The notes: a model not told the origin generated them from the sequence alone. DNA of 64,000 bases from Clostridia bacterium (GCA_029239935.1 JARBTY010000001.1:17251-81250), one strand, 5' to 3'. Positions 44,903 to 53,875 are shown, numbered from the stretch's first letter. Program-made: numbers and translations.

Positions 44903-44982
44903 ATGGTCAAGGAAGTGGATTAATGCAAAGGAAACAAGAAAATAGAATAAATTAGGATAGATATCTTATTAATAGGAGGAAG

Positions 44983-45300
44983 ATGAGTGTGAAAATAACT
45001 ATGTACGGTGCAGCCATTTGCCAGGATTGTGTTGAAGCAAAAGCAATGTTGGAGAAACGTGAAGATATTAAACTGGATTACAAAAATATTACTGAAAGTA
45101 CCCAAACATTAAAGGCATTCTTAGCGTATCGCGATCATGATGAATTGTTTGCCGATGTTATTCGAGAGGGCAGAATCGGTATTCCATTTTTTATTTTAGA
45201 AGACGGAACAAAAACATTTGAAATATTCGATTATGTCGATGGTGAAAAACCGCAGCGAGCTCAGAATGCTTGCTCCATTGACAATAATGGTCAGTGCTAG
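44983..45300 (+). CDS. Glutaredoxin-related thiol protein
   Basis: This 105-residue thioredoxin-fold protein begins with a strand and the CxxC motif CQDC (residues 13-16) in GAAICQDCVEAKAML. A cis-proline region IGIPFFILEDG follows near residue 68. A C-terminal pair of cysteines (ACSIDNNGQC) is unusual. It is probably a redox partner of unknown target. GTG 44989 has better spacing to AGGAGG (44974-44979) than ATG 44983, so the true start may be six bases later. Confidence 0.75.
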   Translation: MSVKITMYGAAICQDCVEAKAMLEKREDIKLDYKNITESTQTLKAFLAYRDHDELFADVIREGRIGIPFFILEDGTKTFEIFDYVDGEKPQRAQNACSIDNNGQC

Positions 45301-45311
45301 TCTATAAAAAC

Positions 45312-45350
45312 ATGTGGCATCGAGTAAGTACTCGGTGCCATTTAATTTTT
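45312..45350 (+). terminator. Intrinsic terminator after the glutaredoxin-like gene
   Basis: TGGCATCGAG pairs with CTCGGTGCCA (one G-U pair) followed by a T-rich tract. Confidence 0.85.
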
Positions 45351-45410
45351 CTGCAAAAATTTGCCAGATATACACAAAGATAGAAACTTTGTTATGAATA
45401 TTTTGATTAT

Positions 45411-45465
45411 TAGAGACCTAACTTATTGTAATAGTCTCTATTAAAAAGTATAATTTTAATAGAGA
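45411..45465 (+). promoter_or_regulatory. Promoter with inverted-repeat operator of the CPBP gene
   Basis: TTGTAA (45426-45431), 17 bases, TATAAT (45449-45454). TCTCTATTAAAA (45435-45446) and TTTTAATAGAGA (45454-45465) form a perfect 12-base inverted repeat around the -10, with a further half-site TAGAGAC at 45411-45417. A repressor site is likely. Confidence 0.65.
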
Positions 45466-45511
45466 TTTGATACAAAAACTAAATGAGTAGTTATTTTTAG
45501 GGGGAGATAAA

Positions 45512-46309
45512 GTGAAAATAAATAAGGTTGATAATATGTGGAAATATGTAATCTATGCATACTTGTTATTTTGGGTCATGGTGCTAGGCCTAGGTGGGTT
45601 GGCATCTTTAGTGTTTCATGTTTCGCCCTATGTAATGAGATGGGTAACAGTGCTATGCAGCTGGTCTCCAACCATTGTCCTTTGGCTGATGATGAGACAG
45701 TTAATGCCTAATACAACCATAAAAGCATTTTATAAAAAGGTATTTAAGGAAAAAATAAAATTTAGTATCATTTTGGTTGGAACAGCTGCCGTAGTCGGAA
45801 TTTTCCTAGCAGCAGTGTTTATTCTTGCAGTAGTTGAACAAACTGAAATGACAGCTCAATTACATTTTGTTCCTGCTGCATTAGGCAGCAATATTTTATT
45901 TACTGCATTGCAAGGACCTAGTGGAGAAGAATCTGGCTGGAGAGGCTACCTGCGTCAAGAGATGGAAAGCAGATATGGCTTCTTAAAAGGAAGCATCATT
46001 TTGGGATTGGTATGGGCTTTCTGGCATATGCCGCTTTGGTTTGTTGCTTCAGAATTTAGTGGCGGACAGCTCATCATTTATATTGCTTCTGTGGTGGTTG
46101 TTCTAACGGCATTTACGCTTATTATTAGTGTTTGTATGAAGAAGTGCAATAACCTTTTTTTGGCATTCTGGATGCATTTCTGCTTTAATTTTGCTTTATC
46201 CTTCTTGATTGGAGATGTATATTTCTTTGCAATTTTTGCAAGTTTATACGTGGCAGCCGCTGTGGGATTTACTGCAATATACTTAAAACAAATAAAAGTA
46301 AGGGAGTAA
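45512..46309 (+). CDS. CPBP-family (CAAX-like) intramembrane protease
   Basis: This 265-residue membrane protein with about seven or eight helices has the CPBP/Abi motifs: EESGWRGYL (motif 1, Glu139-Glu140 and Arg144), FWHMPLW (motif 2) and a C-terminal HFCFNF (motif 3). Bacterial members have been linked to self-immunity against bacteriocins and to regulated proteolysis; the substrate here is unknown. GTG 45512 has GGGGGAG upstream. The promoter carries a perfect palindrome, implying specific control. Confidence 0.87.
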   Translation: MKINKVDNMWKYVIYAYLLFWVMVLGLGGLASLVFHVSPYVMRWVTVLCSWSPTIVLWLMMRQLMPNTTIKAFYKKVFKEKIKFSIILVGTAAVVGIFLAAVFILAVVEQTEMTAQLHFVPAALGSNILFTALQGPSGEESGWRGYLRQEMESRYGFLKGSIILGLVWAFWHMPLWFVASEFSGGQLIIYIASVVVVLTAFTLIISVCMKKCNNLFLAFWMHFCFNFALSFLIGDVYFFAIFASLYVAAAVGFTAIYLKQIKVRE

Positions 46310-46357
46310 CAAATTAGTAGTTATTTTTATTTTAGGTATGAAAGTCATGCAATACAT

Positions 46358-46386
46358 TTGTCAGATTCCAAACTTACTGGTATCAT
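46358..46386 (+). promoter_or_regulatory. Promoter of the translation GTPase gene
   Basis: TTGTCA (46358-46363), 17 bases, TATCAT (46381-46386), leaving about 80 bases of leader. Confidence 0.5.
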
Positions 46387-46402
46387 AATAATAGAAGAAA
46401 CG

Positions 46403-46430
46403 ACAGCAAGTCTAAAGGGCTGTGGTTTTT
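46403..46430 (+). promoter_or_regulatory. Possible attenuator hairpin in the GTPase leader
   Basis: ACAGC (46403-46407) pairs with GCTGT (46419-46423), followed by T5 at 46426-46430. It sits inside the leader, where ribosome-protection genes such as tet(M) are often attenuated. Only 5 bp, so weak. Confidence 0.3.
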
Positions 46431-46470
46431 AGAAACAAACAGACAAAAAATAAAGGATTTGAAATAGATT

Positions 46471-49131
46471 ATGAAAAAATTAGTCATTGGAATACTTGCA
46501 CATGTGGATGCAGGCAAGACGACATTATCAGAGAGCATGCTTTATCTGAGCGGTACAATTCGAAAATTAGGAAGGGTTGATAATAAGGATGCCTATTTAG
46601 ATACCTATGAGCTGGAAAGAGCAAGAGGAATCACTATTTTTTCCAAGCAAGCTATGTTTGAAGTAGATGAGACTCAGATTACCTTACTAGATACCCCTGG
46701 ACACGTAGATTTTTCGGCTGAAATGGAGCGAACACTCCAAGTGCTGGATTACGCTGTTTTGGTGATAAGCGGTGCAGATGGAGTACAGGGGCATACTAAA
46801 ATATTATGGCAGCTGCTCCATAGATATCACATACCTGTTTTTCTATTCGTCAATAAGATGGATCAAAATGGGACCGATAAGGAGAAGTTAATCAAAGAAT
46901 TGAAAAAGCAGCTAGATGATGGTTGTATTGAATTTGGTCAAGACAAGGCAGACGATTTTTGCGACCAATTGGCCATGTGTGACGAAATGATGATGGAGGA
47001 CTATCTAGAAACAGGACATATTGAAACTTTGCAGATTAAAAAAGCTGTCATGAAGCGTAAAGTATTTCCATGTTTTTTTGGTTCAGCATTAAAACTAGAA
47101 GGTGTTAAGGAATTTATGCAGGGACTTGTAAAGTATGCCAGCATACCTTCCTATCCAAACGAATTCGGGGCTAAAGTATTCAAAATTGCAAGAGACGAGC
47201 AGGGAAATCGCTTGACGCACATGAAAATTACAGGTGGAAGACTTAAGGTGAAAGATGTCTTAACTAATAACGGCTGGGAAGAGAAAGTCAATCAGATTCG
47301 TATCTATTCCGGACAGAAGTTTGAGGCAGTCAATGATATAGAAGCTGGTTCAGTATGCGCAGTAGTAGGGCTCAGTCAAACCAGACCAGGAGAAGGGTTA
47401 GGAATAGAGGAAGCATCAGATACACCTATACTTGAACCAGTACTCTCCTATCAGATTATGCTTCCAGAAGACTGTGACCCAAGAGTGATGCTTCCAAAGC
47501 TGTATCAGATTGAGGAAGAGGAGCCGGAACTTCATATTGTTTGGAATGAGGAACTGCAGGAAATTCAAGTACAGATTATGGGAGAGGTACAAATTGAAGT
47601 TTTACAGAGCCTCATACAAAGCCGTTTTGGCGTTAAGGTAGTACTAGGGGAAGGAAGAATTGTTTATAAAGAAACTATTATGAGCAGAGTAGAAGGGGTA
47701 GGGCATTTCGAGCCCCTAAGGCATTATGCTGAGATTCATTTATTATTAGAGCCGGGTGAGCCAGGCAGCGGCCTAGTGTTTGAAGCAGCATGCAGTGAGG
47801 ATATGTTGGGAAAAAGCTGGCAGAGACTTGTTTTATCCCATTTGGAAGAAAAAGTTCATAAAGGTGTTTTAACTGGGTCGGCAATTACAGATATGAAGAT
47901 TACTTTAGTTTCAGGCCGAGTACACAATAAGCATACAGATGGGGGGGATTTCAGAGAGGCTACCTACCGGGCGGTGCGCCAAGGCTTAAAGGAGGCAGAA
48001 TCTGTACTGTTGGAGCCTTATTATGATTATTGGCTGGAGCTGCCTGAGAAAATGGTAGGAAGAGCTATGACTGACATTGAGAAAATGCATGGCATTTGCA
48101 AAGTTTCTGAAACAGACGGTGAGATGGCAGTTCTTGTGGGAAGTGCTCCTGTTGTTACCATGAGAAATTATCAGCAAGAGGTAGCTGCCTATACCAAAGG
48201 TCATGGGAGGCTGTTTTGCAGTCTGAAGGGGTACGAGCCGTGTCATAATGCACAAGAGGTCATAGATAGTATTGGATATGATTCTGAAAGAGACATAGGA
48301 AATCCAACAGGTTCTGTATTTTGTGCCCATGGTACCGGCTTTTTGGTAGCTTGGGATGAGGTAAAAGACTACATGCATGTTGAAAGCTGCCTGCAAAAAA
48401 AAGATAATGGACCTGAAGAAGCAGTCCAAAACCAGGCCTCATACCGAGAGGCGAGGTGGATCGATTTAGAAGAGATTGACCGCATTATCCATGGAACTTA
48501 CTATGCTAACCAAGGGAATAAATCTTCATGGAAAAAACATAAAACAGCCCGGGAAAGTTATTATGAGCCTGCTAACTATGTAAAGAGAGGACAAGAAAAC
48601 AAAGAAGAGTATCTCCTAGTGGATGGTTATAATATTATCTTTGCGTGGCCTGAGTTAAAAGAGCTTGCAGAGGATAACATGGACGGAGCCAAGATGAAAT
48701 TGCTTGATGCCCTAAGTAATTATCAGGGGATTCGAAAATGTCAGATCATCGTTGTATTTGATGCCTATCGTGTAGAGGGGCATCTTGAGGAAGTTATCAG
48801 CTATCATAATATTCGCATGGTCTATACGAAGCAGTCTCAAACGGCAGATCACTATATTGAGAAGTTTGCTTATGACAACCAAAAAAAATATAATATAGTA
48901 GTTGCAACGTCAGACGGATTGCAGCAGATCATAATCAGAGGCGCTGGATGTGCCTTGTTATCAGCAAGAGAATTGAAGGCTGAGATTGAAAGGGCCAATG
49001 AAAGAATACAACAGGCCTATCAGGAAATACAGGCAGCAGACCATAATTATCTGATCGATTCATTGTCCTTAGAAACTAAACAGCAGATAGAAGAACTGAT
49101 TAAGAAAGAAAATGTTTCAAGACATTTATAG
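46471..49131 (+). CDS. Tet(M)-like ribosomal GTPase fused to a NYN (YacP/Rae1-like) nuclease domain
   Basis: This 886-residue protein has two parts. Residues 1 to about 650 are an EF-G/Tet(M)-type translation GTPase: P-loop AHVDAGKT (10-17), switch II DTPGHVDF, NKMDQNG, and EF-G domains II-V. Residues about 710-850 are a PIN-like NYN domain of the YacP family: LLVDGYN (Asp718), VVFDAY (Asp764), TADHYIE and ATSDG (Asp815), the acidic site of a metal-dependent RNase. YacP/Rae1 of Bacillus cuts mRNA in the ribosomal A site, where Tet(M)-like factors also bind, so a ribosome-rescue or mRNA-cleavage role is reasonable inference. Tetracycline resistance is not shown. Confidence 0.88.
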   Translation: MKKLVIGILAHVDAGKTTLSESMLYLSGTIRKLGRVDNKDAYLDTYELERARGITIFSKQAMFEVDETQITLLDTPGHVDFSAEMERTLQVLDYAVLVISGADGVQGHTKILWQLLHRYHIPVFLFVNKMDQNGTDKEKLIKELKKQLDDGCIEFGQDKADDFCDQLAMCDEMMMEDYLETGHIETLQIKKAVMKRKVFPCFFGSALKLEGVKEFMQGLVKYASIPSYPNEFGAKVFKIARDEQGNRLTHMKITGGRLKVKDVLTNNGWEEKVNQIRIYSGQKFEAVNDIEAGSVCAVVGLSQTRPGEGLGIEEASDTPILEPVLSYQIMLPEDCDPRVMLPKLYQIEEEEPELHIVWNEELQEIQVQIMGEVQIEVLQSLIQSRFGVKVVLGEGRIVYKETIMSRVEGVGHFEPLRHYAEIHLLLEPGEPGSGLVFEAACSEDMLGKSWQRLVLSHLEEKVHKGVLTGSAITDMKITLVSGRVHNKHTDGGDFREATYRAVRQGLKEAESVLLEPYYDYWLELPEKMVGRAMTDIEKMHGICKVSETDGEMAVLVGSAPVVTMRNYQQEVAAYTKGHGRLFCSLKGYEPCHNAQEVIDSIGYDSERDIGNPTGSVFCAHGTGFLVAWDEVKDYMHVESCLQKKDNGPEEAVQNQASYREARWIDLEEIDRIIHGTYYANQGNKSSWKKHKTARESYYEPANYVKRGQENKEEYLLVDGYNIIFAWPELKELAEDNMDGAKMKLLDALSNYQGIRKCQIIVVFDAYRVEGHLEEVISYHNIRMVYTKQSQTADHYIEKFAYDNQKKYNIVVATSDGLQQIIIRGAGCALLSARELKAEIERANERIQQAYQEIQAADHNYLIDSLSLETKQQIEELIKKENVSRHL

Positions 49132-49172
49132 TATAGTATCTGTTTGCAGATTGAAGTATATAATTATACAAA

Positions 49173-49201
49173 TTGACAATATATATGCGATTGTATATAA
49201 T
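49173..49201 (+). promoter_or_regulatory. Consensus promoter of the amino-acid ABC operon
   Basis: TTGACA (49173-49178), 17 bases, TATAAT (49196-49201): a perfect sigma-A match. The 95-base leader contains a weak 6-bp stem AAACCT/AGGTTT (49233-49257) followed by T5, a possible attenuator. Confidence 0.85.
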
Positions 49202-49296
49202 ATTGCTTGTAGTATTATGGTAACATAGGTTGAAACCTTTAATTAAAACGTAGGTTTAATTTTTAAATAATAAATTTTAAATTGAGGAGAACAATT

Positions 49297-50124
49297 ATGA
49301 AAAAATTTTTAGCGTTAACTTTATGCACACTTTTAATGGCTGGTGTATCATTAACAGGATGTGGTTCTAAAACAGAGAATGAGAAAGCAGAAGCAGCACC
49401 TTCACCAGCAGCAGAAACACCAAAAGCTACAGACAGTACAGCAAGTGACAAAACTTGGATTATCGCCACAGACACTGTATTCAAACCATTTGAATACACT
49501 AATGAAAAAAATGAGTTTGTAGGTATTGATGTTGATTTGCTTGCGGCTATTGCAGAAGATCAGGGATTTAAATATGAATTAAAGAGCCTTGGCTGGGATG
49601 CAGGAGTTGCAGCAGTTCAGGCAGGACAGGCAGATGGTCTTATTGCAGGGGCAACAATCAAACAGGAACGTATTGATTCTGGTTGGATTTTCTCAGAGGG
49701 CTATTACAATGCAACACAGACATTTGTAACAGCTGAGGGAAGTGACGTTAAGAGCTTTGAGGACCTTAAAGGTAAAAATGTTGCAGTTAAAAACGGTACA
49801 GCAGGAGCTGACTTTGCAAACAGCTTAAAAGATCAATATGGGTTTACAGTGACTGTATTTGAAGATTCACCAACAATGTATCAAGATGTAATCCTTGGAA
49901 ACAGTGCGGCATGTGTAGAAGACACACCAATTATGGCAGCTTCTATTAAGGAAGGCGCATTAAAGCTTACAATCCCTGCAGGAATGGAAAGCGAAGGAGC
50001 TCCTTACGGTTTCGCAATTATGAATAAAGATAACCAAGAATTACTAGATATGTTCAATGCTGGACTTGCAAATGTTAAAGCAAACGGGAAATACGATGAA
50101 ATCCTTAATACTTACTTAAAATAA
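49297..50124 (+). CDS. Polar amino-acid ABC transporter, substrate-binding lipoprotein
   Basis: This 275-residue lipoprotein has a signal peptide with lipobox LTGC (lipidated Cys at about residue 22), a Ser/Ala/Glu linker and a type II periplasmic-binding-protein fold (residues 50-275; FKPFEYTNEKNEFVGIDVDLLAAIA, then the ligand Arg/Asp region and GAPYGFAI). It captures a polar amino acid, probably glutamine, glutamate or cystine. ATG 49297 is preferred since GAGGAG (49284-49289) lies 7 bases before; the TTG at 49282 overlaps this site. Confidence 0.92.
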   Translation: MKKFLALTLCTLLMAGVSLTGCGSKTENEKAEAAPSPAAETPKATDSTASDKTWIIATDTVFKPFEYTNEKNEFVGIDVDLLAAIAEDQGFKYELKSLGWDAGVAAVQAGQADGLIAGATIKQERIDSGWIFSEGYYNATQTFVTAEGSDVKSFEDLKGKNVAVKNGTAGADFANSLKDQYGFTVTVFEDSPTMYQDVILGNSAACVEDTPIMAASIKEGALKLTIPAGMESEGAPYGFAIMNKDNQELLDMFNAGLANVKANGKYDEILNTYLK

Positions 50125-50145
50125 TAATATATTAAAGTTGATTAC

Positions 50146-50179
50146 GAGCGTGAGAAACTGTTGCAGGTATCTCACGTTC
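50146..50179 (+). other. Stem-loop between binding-protein and permease genes
   Basis: GAGCGTGAGA (50146-50155) pairs with TCTCACGTTC (50170-50179, one G-U). Such hairpins after binding-protein genes commonly act as attenuators or mRNA stabilisers so that binding protein is made in excess. Confidence 0.6.
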
Positions 50180-50221
50180 TTGCTATCATCTTTTATGTGA
50201 TAAAAATACGGAGGTTTAGTT

Positions 50222-50890
50222 ATGACTGCGATAATTGAGGCTTATGGTTCAATGCTGCTTCAAGCATTGGGCAAAACTTTACTGCTTACGTTATTATCAT
50301 TGGTTTTCGCCATGGTAATCGGCATGATTTTTTCATTAATGAACGTTGGGAAAAATCGGCTATTAAACTTTATAGGTACTGCATATGTTGATGGGGTTCG
50401 TGGAGTTCCACTGATTGTTCTAGCTTATTTTATATATTTTGGCCTACCTGTTGCAGTTAAAATGATGGGCGTGCAGGATTTCAGACTGTCAGCGCTTCAG
50501 GCCGGTACCATTGCACTTGCCATGAACTGTGGGGCCTATATGGCTGAGATTATCCGCGCAGGTATTGAAAGTGTTGACAAAGGACAGATGGAAGCCAGCA
50601 GAAGTCTCGGTTTAAATTATGGTAAAAGTATGAGGCTGGTCGTGCTGCCACAGGCTATTCGTACAATGATTCCTTCTATTATTAATCAATTTATCATTAC
50701 ATTAAAAGATACATCCATTCTTTCTGTTATAGGATTCCCTGAACTTACAAATATGGGTAAGACCATCAGCGGGAATACATTTAAGAGCTTGGAAACCTGG
50801 GCAATCGTTGGTATTATGTATATGATTGTCATTGTTACGCTCAGTAAGGTTGCTAAGAGAGTTGAAAGGAGGGTTAACCGTGGAAGATAA
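50222..50890 (+). CDS. Polar amino-acid ABC transporter permease
   Basis: This 222-residue membrane protein has about five helices and the HisMQ/GlnP family fold with [19 protein letters not shown] near residue 55 and the cytoplasmic EAA loop [31 protein letters not shown] (about residues 120-155). It would form a homodimeric pore with the ATPase below. GGAGG precedes ATG 50222. Its end overlaps the ATPase gene by 11 bases. Confidence 0.93.
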   Translation: MTAIIEAYGSMLLQALGKTLLLTLLSLVFAMVIGMIFSLMNVGKNRLLNFIGTAYVDGVRGVPLIVLAYFIYFGLPVAVKMMGVQDFRLSALQAGTIALAMNCGAYMAEIIRAGIESVDKGQMEASRSLGLNYGKSMRLVVLPQAIRTMIPSIINQFIITLKDTSILSVIGFPELTNMGKTISGNTFKSLETWAIVGIMYMIVIVTLSKVAKRVERRVNRGR

Positions 50891-51620
50891 AAAGGTTAAA
50901 ATTCATGTTGAAAACCTAAAGAAAAATTTTGGCAAATTAGAAGTCTTGAAAGACATGAGTATTGATATTTTTGAAGGAGAAGTTGTGGTTTTACTAGGAC
51001 CTTCTGGAAGCGGTAAATCTACTTTTCTTCGCTGTCTTAATCAACTTGAGCATGCCACAGCCGGAAATATAATCATTGATGGAAAGAATATTACAGACAA
51101 ACACACGGATATCAATAAAGTACGTGAAAATATTGGTATGGTGTTTCAGCACTTTAATCTTTTCCCACACAAAACGGTTTTAGATAATATCATGCTTGCT
51201 CCTGTCGAGTTAAAGATCATGAGCAAATCAGGTGCTAAAGAAAAGGGCATGCAATTATTAAAACGTGTTGGACTAGATTCTAAAGCGGACGCATATCCAT
51301 CCCAGCTCTCAGGCGGACAGAAGCAGCGGGTAGCGATTGCAAGATCACTGGCTATGAATCCTGATATTATGCTTTTTGATGAGCCCACGTCGGCACTGGA
51401 TCCTGAAATGGTTGGGGAAGTTCTAGCTGTTATGAAGGAGCTTGTAGCAGACGGTATGACGATGGTTGTTGTAACGCATGAAATTGGCTTTGCAAAAGAA
51501 GTAGCGAATAGAATCGTATTTATGGATGACGGTTACATTGTAGAACAAGGTTCTCCGCAAGAAGTTATTATGAATCCAAAAGAAGCCAGAACCATTGATT
51601 TCTTAAATAAAGTTTTATAG
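50880..51620 (+). CDS. Polar amino-acid ABC transporter ATPase
   Basis: This 246-residue ATPase has Walker [10 protein letters not shown], the Q-loop FQHFNLFPH, signature [16 protein letters not shown], Walker [15 protein letters not shown] and H-loop VVTHE. It is of the GlnQ/HisP type. I use GTG 50880 with GGAGGG at 50868-50873; a longer in-frame version from 50826 lies within the permease gene. It is followed 21 bases later by a cytidylate-kinase-like gene, so the four genes may form one transcript. Confidence 0.94.
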   Translation: MEDKKVKIHVENLKKNFGKLEVLKDMSIDIFEGEVVVLLGPSGSGKSTFLRCLNQLEHATAGNIIIDGKNITDKHTDINKVRENIGMVFQHFNLFPHKTVLDNIMLAPVELKIMSKSGAKEKGMQLLKRVGLDSKADAYPSQLSGGQKQRVAIARSLAMNPDIMLFDEPTSALDPEMVGEVLAVMKELVADGMTMVVVTHEIGFAKEVANRIVFMDDGYIVEQGSPQEVIMNPKEARTIDFLNKVL

Positions 51621-51641
51621 TCTGTTTTGGAGGATAAACCT

Positions 51642-52238
51642 ATGAAAAAGATTATTACTATTAGTCGTGAGTTTGGAGCAGGTGGCGGGGAAATCGGAAG
51701 AAAAGTAGCCCAAACCCTGAAGTATGAATATTATGATAAAGCGCTGATCCTAAAAGCCGCAAGAGAGTCTAATGTAGACGTTGAAAGTCTGGAGAAATGG
51801 GACGAAAAGGTTCCGATGAACTTCGGATTTGCCCAGAGTCTTTTTGATTTTTATAACAAGCCACTCAGTGAAAAACTTTTTAGTGCCCAACAACAAGTCA
51901 TTAAAGCAGTTGGCGAAAAAGGAAATTGTGTAATCGTTGGGCGAAATGCAAATACGATTTTAAAGGAATATGATTATGCGTTACATGTATTTGTACATGC
52001 AGATCCTTATTGGCGTCTAAAACGCATGGAGACTAAGATGCCTGATGCATCCGAGGCAGAAATTAGTGAGCAGATTCATGCTATAGATAAAATGAGAAGA
52101 AAATATTGTACTTATTATACCAATACGGAATTTGGGGTTGCTGATTATTATGATATCAGCTTAAATACATCCAAATTAGGGATTGATACCTGCGTAGAGA
52201 TCATATGTAGTCTGGTAATGAAGCATGGTTTCAACTGA
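51642..52238 (+). CDS. Cytidylate-kinase-like protein
   Basis: This 198-residue P-loop-like nucleotide kinase starts with IITISREFGAGGGEIGRKVA, the cytidylate-kinase-like family signature with an atypical P-loop, and has a LID-type region around residues 125-155. It is distinct from Cmk, which has GPAGSGKS. The substrate is unknown. ATG 51642 uses TTGGAGG (51627-51633). It lies in the amino-acid transporter operon, an arrangement seen in some Clostridia, and ends at a large bidirectional terminator. Confidence 0.8.
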   Translation: MKKIITISREFGAGGGEIGRKVAQTLKYEYYDKALILKAARESNVDVESLEKWDEKVPMNFGFAQSLFDFYNKPLSEKLFSAQQQVIKAVGEKGNCVIVGRNANTILKEYDYALHVFVHADPYWRLKRMETKMPDASEAEISEQIHAIDKMRRKYCTYYTNTEFGVADYYDISLNTSKLGIDTCVEIICSLVMKHGFN

Positions 52239-52242
52239 TTTG

Positions 52243-52284
52243 ACGCAAAGAAGAGACAAGGAATTCCTTGTCTCTTCTTTGCGT
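52243..52284. terminator. 42-bp perfect palindrome, bidirectional terminator
   Basis: Arms 52243-52263 and 52264-52284 are perfect inverted repeats centred on GAATTC. They lie between the converging kinase-like gene and the SIMPL gene. Confidence 0.85.
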
Positions 52285-52288
52285 TATG

Positions 52289-52924
52289 TTACTTTGTATA
52301 GAAGAAATCTGCAGTAACAAATGCTTCGATTTTTAAATCGCCAGGTAGGATTGGTGTTGCAGCAACTTCAAACTGCAATTGCTTCATAGGAAAAGATGGA
52401 GCGCTGTTCTCTATAATACGAATGGGTATGGGATTTAATCTAATGTGTAAGTTTGCTGAAATGGCCTTCGCTTTTTGAATGGCATTATCAACTGCGAAAT
52501 TTAAAGCACGCTCATAATAAAGTTCTGGTTCAGATAATTCAAAGGATATGGATATAACGATATTGGCACCCCTATTGACTGCAGTATCAATGATATTTCC
52601 TGCCTGATCAATATCATTCGTTTTGATTTCCAGGATATTCTGTACCGAATATCCTTTGTCAATCTGTTTGCCTTCCTCGTATTCATATAGTTTATTAATT
52701 GAGTACTGAAATGTTTTTATATCTGTAACTCCAGCCTGGTTCAGAGATTCAATGACTCTTTGACTGATTTGTGCATTTTCTGATTGTATTTCAGGTAAAT
52801 TATATCCGGTTGTTTCAACACCTAAACGGATTACAGCTAAATCGGGAGTGGCTGTAACATGACCCTGTCCGGATAAGGTCATAGTTTGATTGGAAGGATG
52901 ATTCATAGCTAGGGGTTGTGGCAT
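52289..52924 (-). CDS. SIMPL-domain protein (DUF541)
   Basis: This 211-residue protein belongs to the SIMPL/DUF541 family (SGQGHVTATPDLAVIRLGVET at the start, then QYSINKLYEYEEGK and GYSVQN, and the C-terminal AFVTADFFY). Family members form oligomeric rings and are often secreted, but this one lacks a signal peptide, so it is probably cytoplasmic. GAGGAGA (- orientation) precedes ATG 52924. A TATAAT (- strand, 52962-52957) lies 33 bases upstream without a good -35. Function unknown. Confidence 0.8.
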   Translation of the reverse strand: MPQPLAMNHPSNQTMTLSGQGHVTATPDLAVIRLGVETTGYNLPEIQSENAQISQRVIESLNQAGVTDIKTFQYSINKLYEYEEGKQIDKGYSVQNILEIKTNDIDQAGNIIDTAVNRGANIVISISFELSEPELYYERALNFAVDNAIQKAKAISANLHIRLNPIPIRIIENSAPSFPMKQLQFEVAATPILPGDLKIEAFVTADFFYTK

Positions 52925-53101
52925 AGGTTGGGTCTCCTCTTCTAATTTTTTATTCCATTATATAGTGTATTAAGAGGAACGCCTTTTGGGTCCTGGCTAA
53001 GTTCCTAAATTATGACATTGCCATAATATATCCTTTTATTCATAGAATAGGAAATTCAAAGAATCCTCAATGAGCGTATATGTAGAATTTTAAGAATTAG
53101 G

Positions 53102-53130
53102 TTGACAAATATAAAAATAGGGTGTATAAA
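53102..53130 (+). promoter_or_regulatory. Promoter of the TetR-efflux operon
   Basis: TTGACA (53102-53107), 17 bases, TATAAA (53125-53130), immediately followed by the operator. Confidence 0.85.
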
Positions 53131-53159
53131 GTTTATAGACCGACCGTCGGTCTATAAAC
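53131..53159 (+). promoter_or_regulatory. Perfect 29-bp palindromic TetR operator
   Basis: Two 14-base arms reading GTTTATAGACCGAC and its complement surround a single central C. It directly abuts the -10 and includes the start site, so repressor binding would block transcription of the regulator and efflux genes. Confidence 0.85.
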
Positions 53160-53206
53160 GATTAATATAGTTGTTTTATTTTATATAGAGAAAGAAGGAA
53201 GAGGGT

Positions 53207-53833
53207 ATGAAGGTTACCAAAGAATATAATGAAAGAAGAAACGAAATACTGGATGCGGCAGAAAGATTGTTTGGAACTAAAGGTTATAACAAATGTACAG
53301 TAAATGATATCCTTAATGCTGTAGGTATAGCAAAAGGGACATTTTATTATTATTTTAAGTCCAAGGAAGAGGTGCTTGATGCAATTATTGACAGGATTAC
53401 TGAAATCGTTGTTCTAAGAGCGGAGAAGGCTGCATCTCATCCTGAGCTTTCACCTGTCATGAAGCTGCTTCATATCATTCTTTCTATGAAGGTTGAAAGC
53501 GAGATAGATAATACCCTTATGGAAGAGCTCCATAAACCAGAAAATGCACTCATGCATCAAAAATCTTTAAATCTAATGGTAAAGAGAGTTTCTCCACTAC
53601 TTACTAAAGTTGTAGGCGCAGGAATTAGTCAGGGAATCTTTAAATCAGATTTTCCAGAGCAGTACATGCAGATTTTCTTAACATCAGCCATCACACTTTT
53701 AGATGGGGGCATCTTTGAGGTTAAGCCAGAAGAACAGCAGATGACTTTAAGAGCCCTGGTGGCACTGCTTGAGAAAATGCTTGGGGTTCCGAATGAGACT
53801 TTCTGGAACATGGCAAAAGAGTATTGGGGATAA
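53207..53833 (+). CDS. TetR-family repressor of the efflux operon
   Basis: This 208-residue regulator has an N-terminal TetR helix-turn-helix (ILDAAERLFGTKGYNKCTVNDILNAVGIAKGTFYYYFKSKEEVL) and an all-helical ligand-binding domain. It sits downstream of a perfect palindrome in its own promoter, so autorepression is likely. The MFS and ABC efflux genes follow on the same strand with spacings of 42 bases or overlap, making them the probable targets. The inducing compound is unknown. Confidence 0.92.
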   Translation: MKVTKEYNERRNEILDAAERLFGTKGYNKCTVNDILNAVGIAKGTFYYYFKSKEEVLDAIIDRITEIVVLRAEKAASHPELSPVMKLLHIILSMKVESEIDNTLMEELHKPENALMHQKSLNLMVKRVSPLLTKVVGAGISQGIFKSDFPEQYMQIFLTSAITLLDGGIFEVKPEEQQMTLRALVALLEKMLGVPNETFWNMAKEYWG

Positions 53834-53875
53834 TATTTTAGGTTAAAAATATTAGTAGTGACAGGGGAGACGGTT

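Noticed and set aside
47986..48429. - strand open frame (147 codons)
   Set aside because: Antisense to the GTPase-NYN gene, no recognisable domain.
46471..49131. Tetracycline resistance gene tet(M)
   Set aside because: The extra C-terminal nuclease domain and length distinguish it from tet(M); resistance cannot be claimed from sequence.
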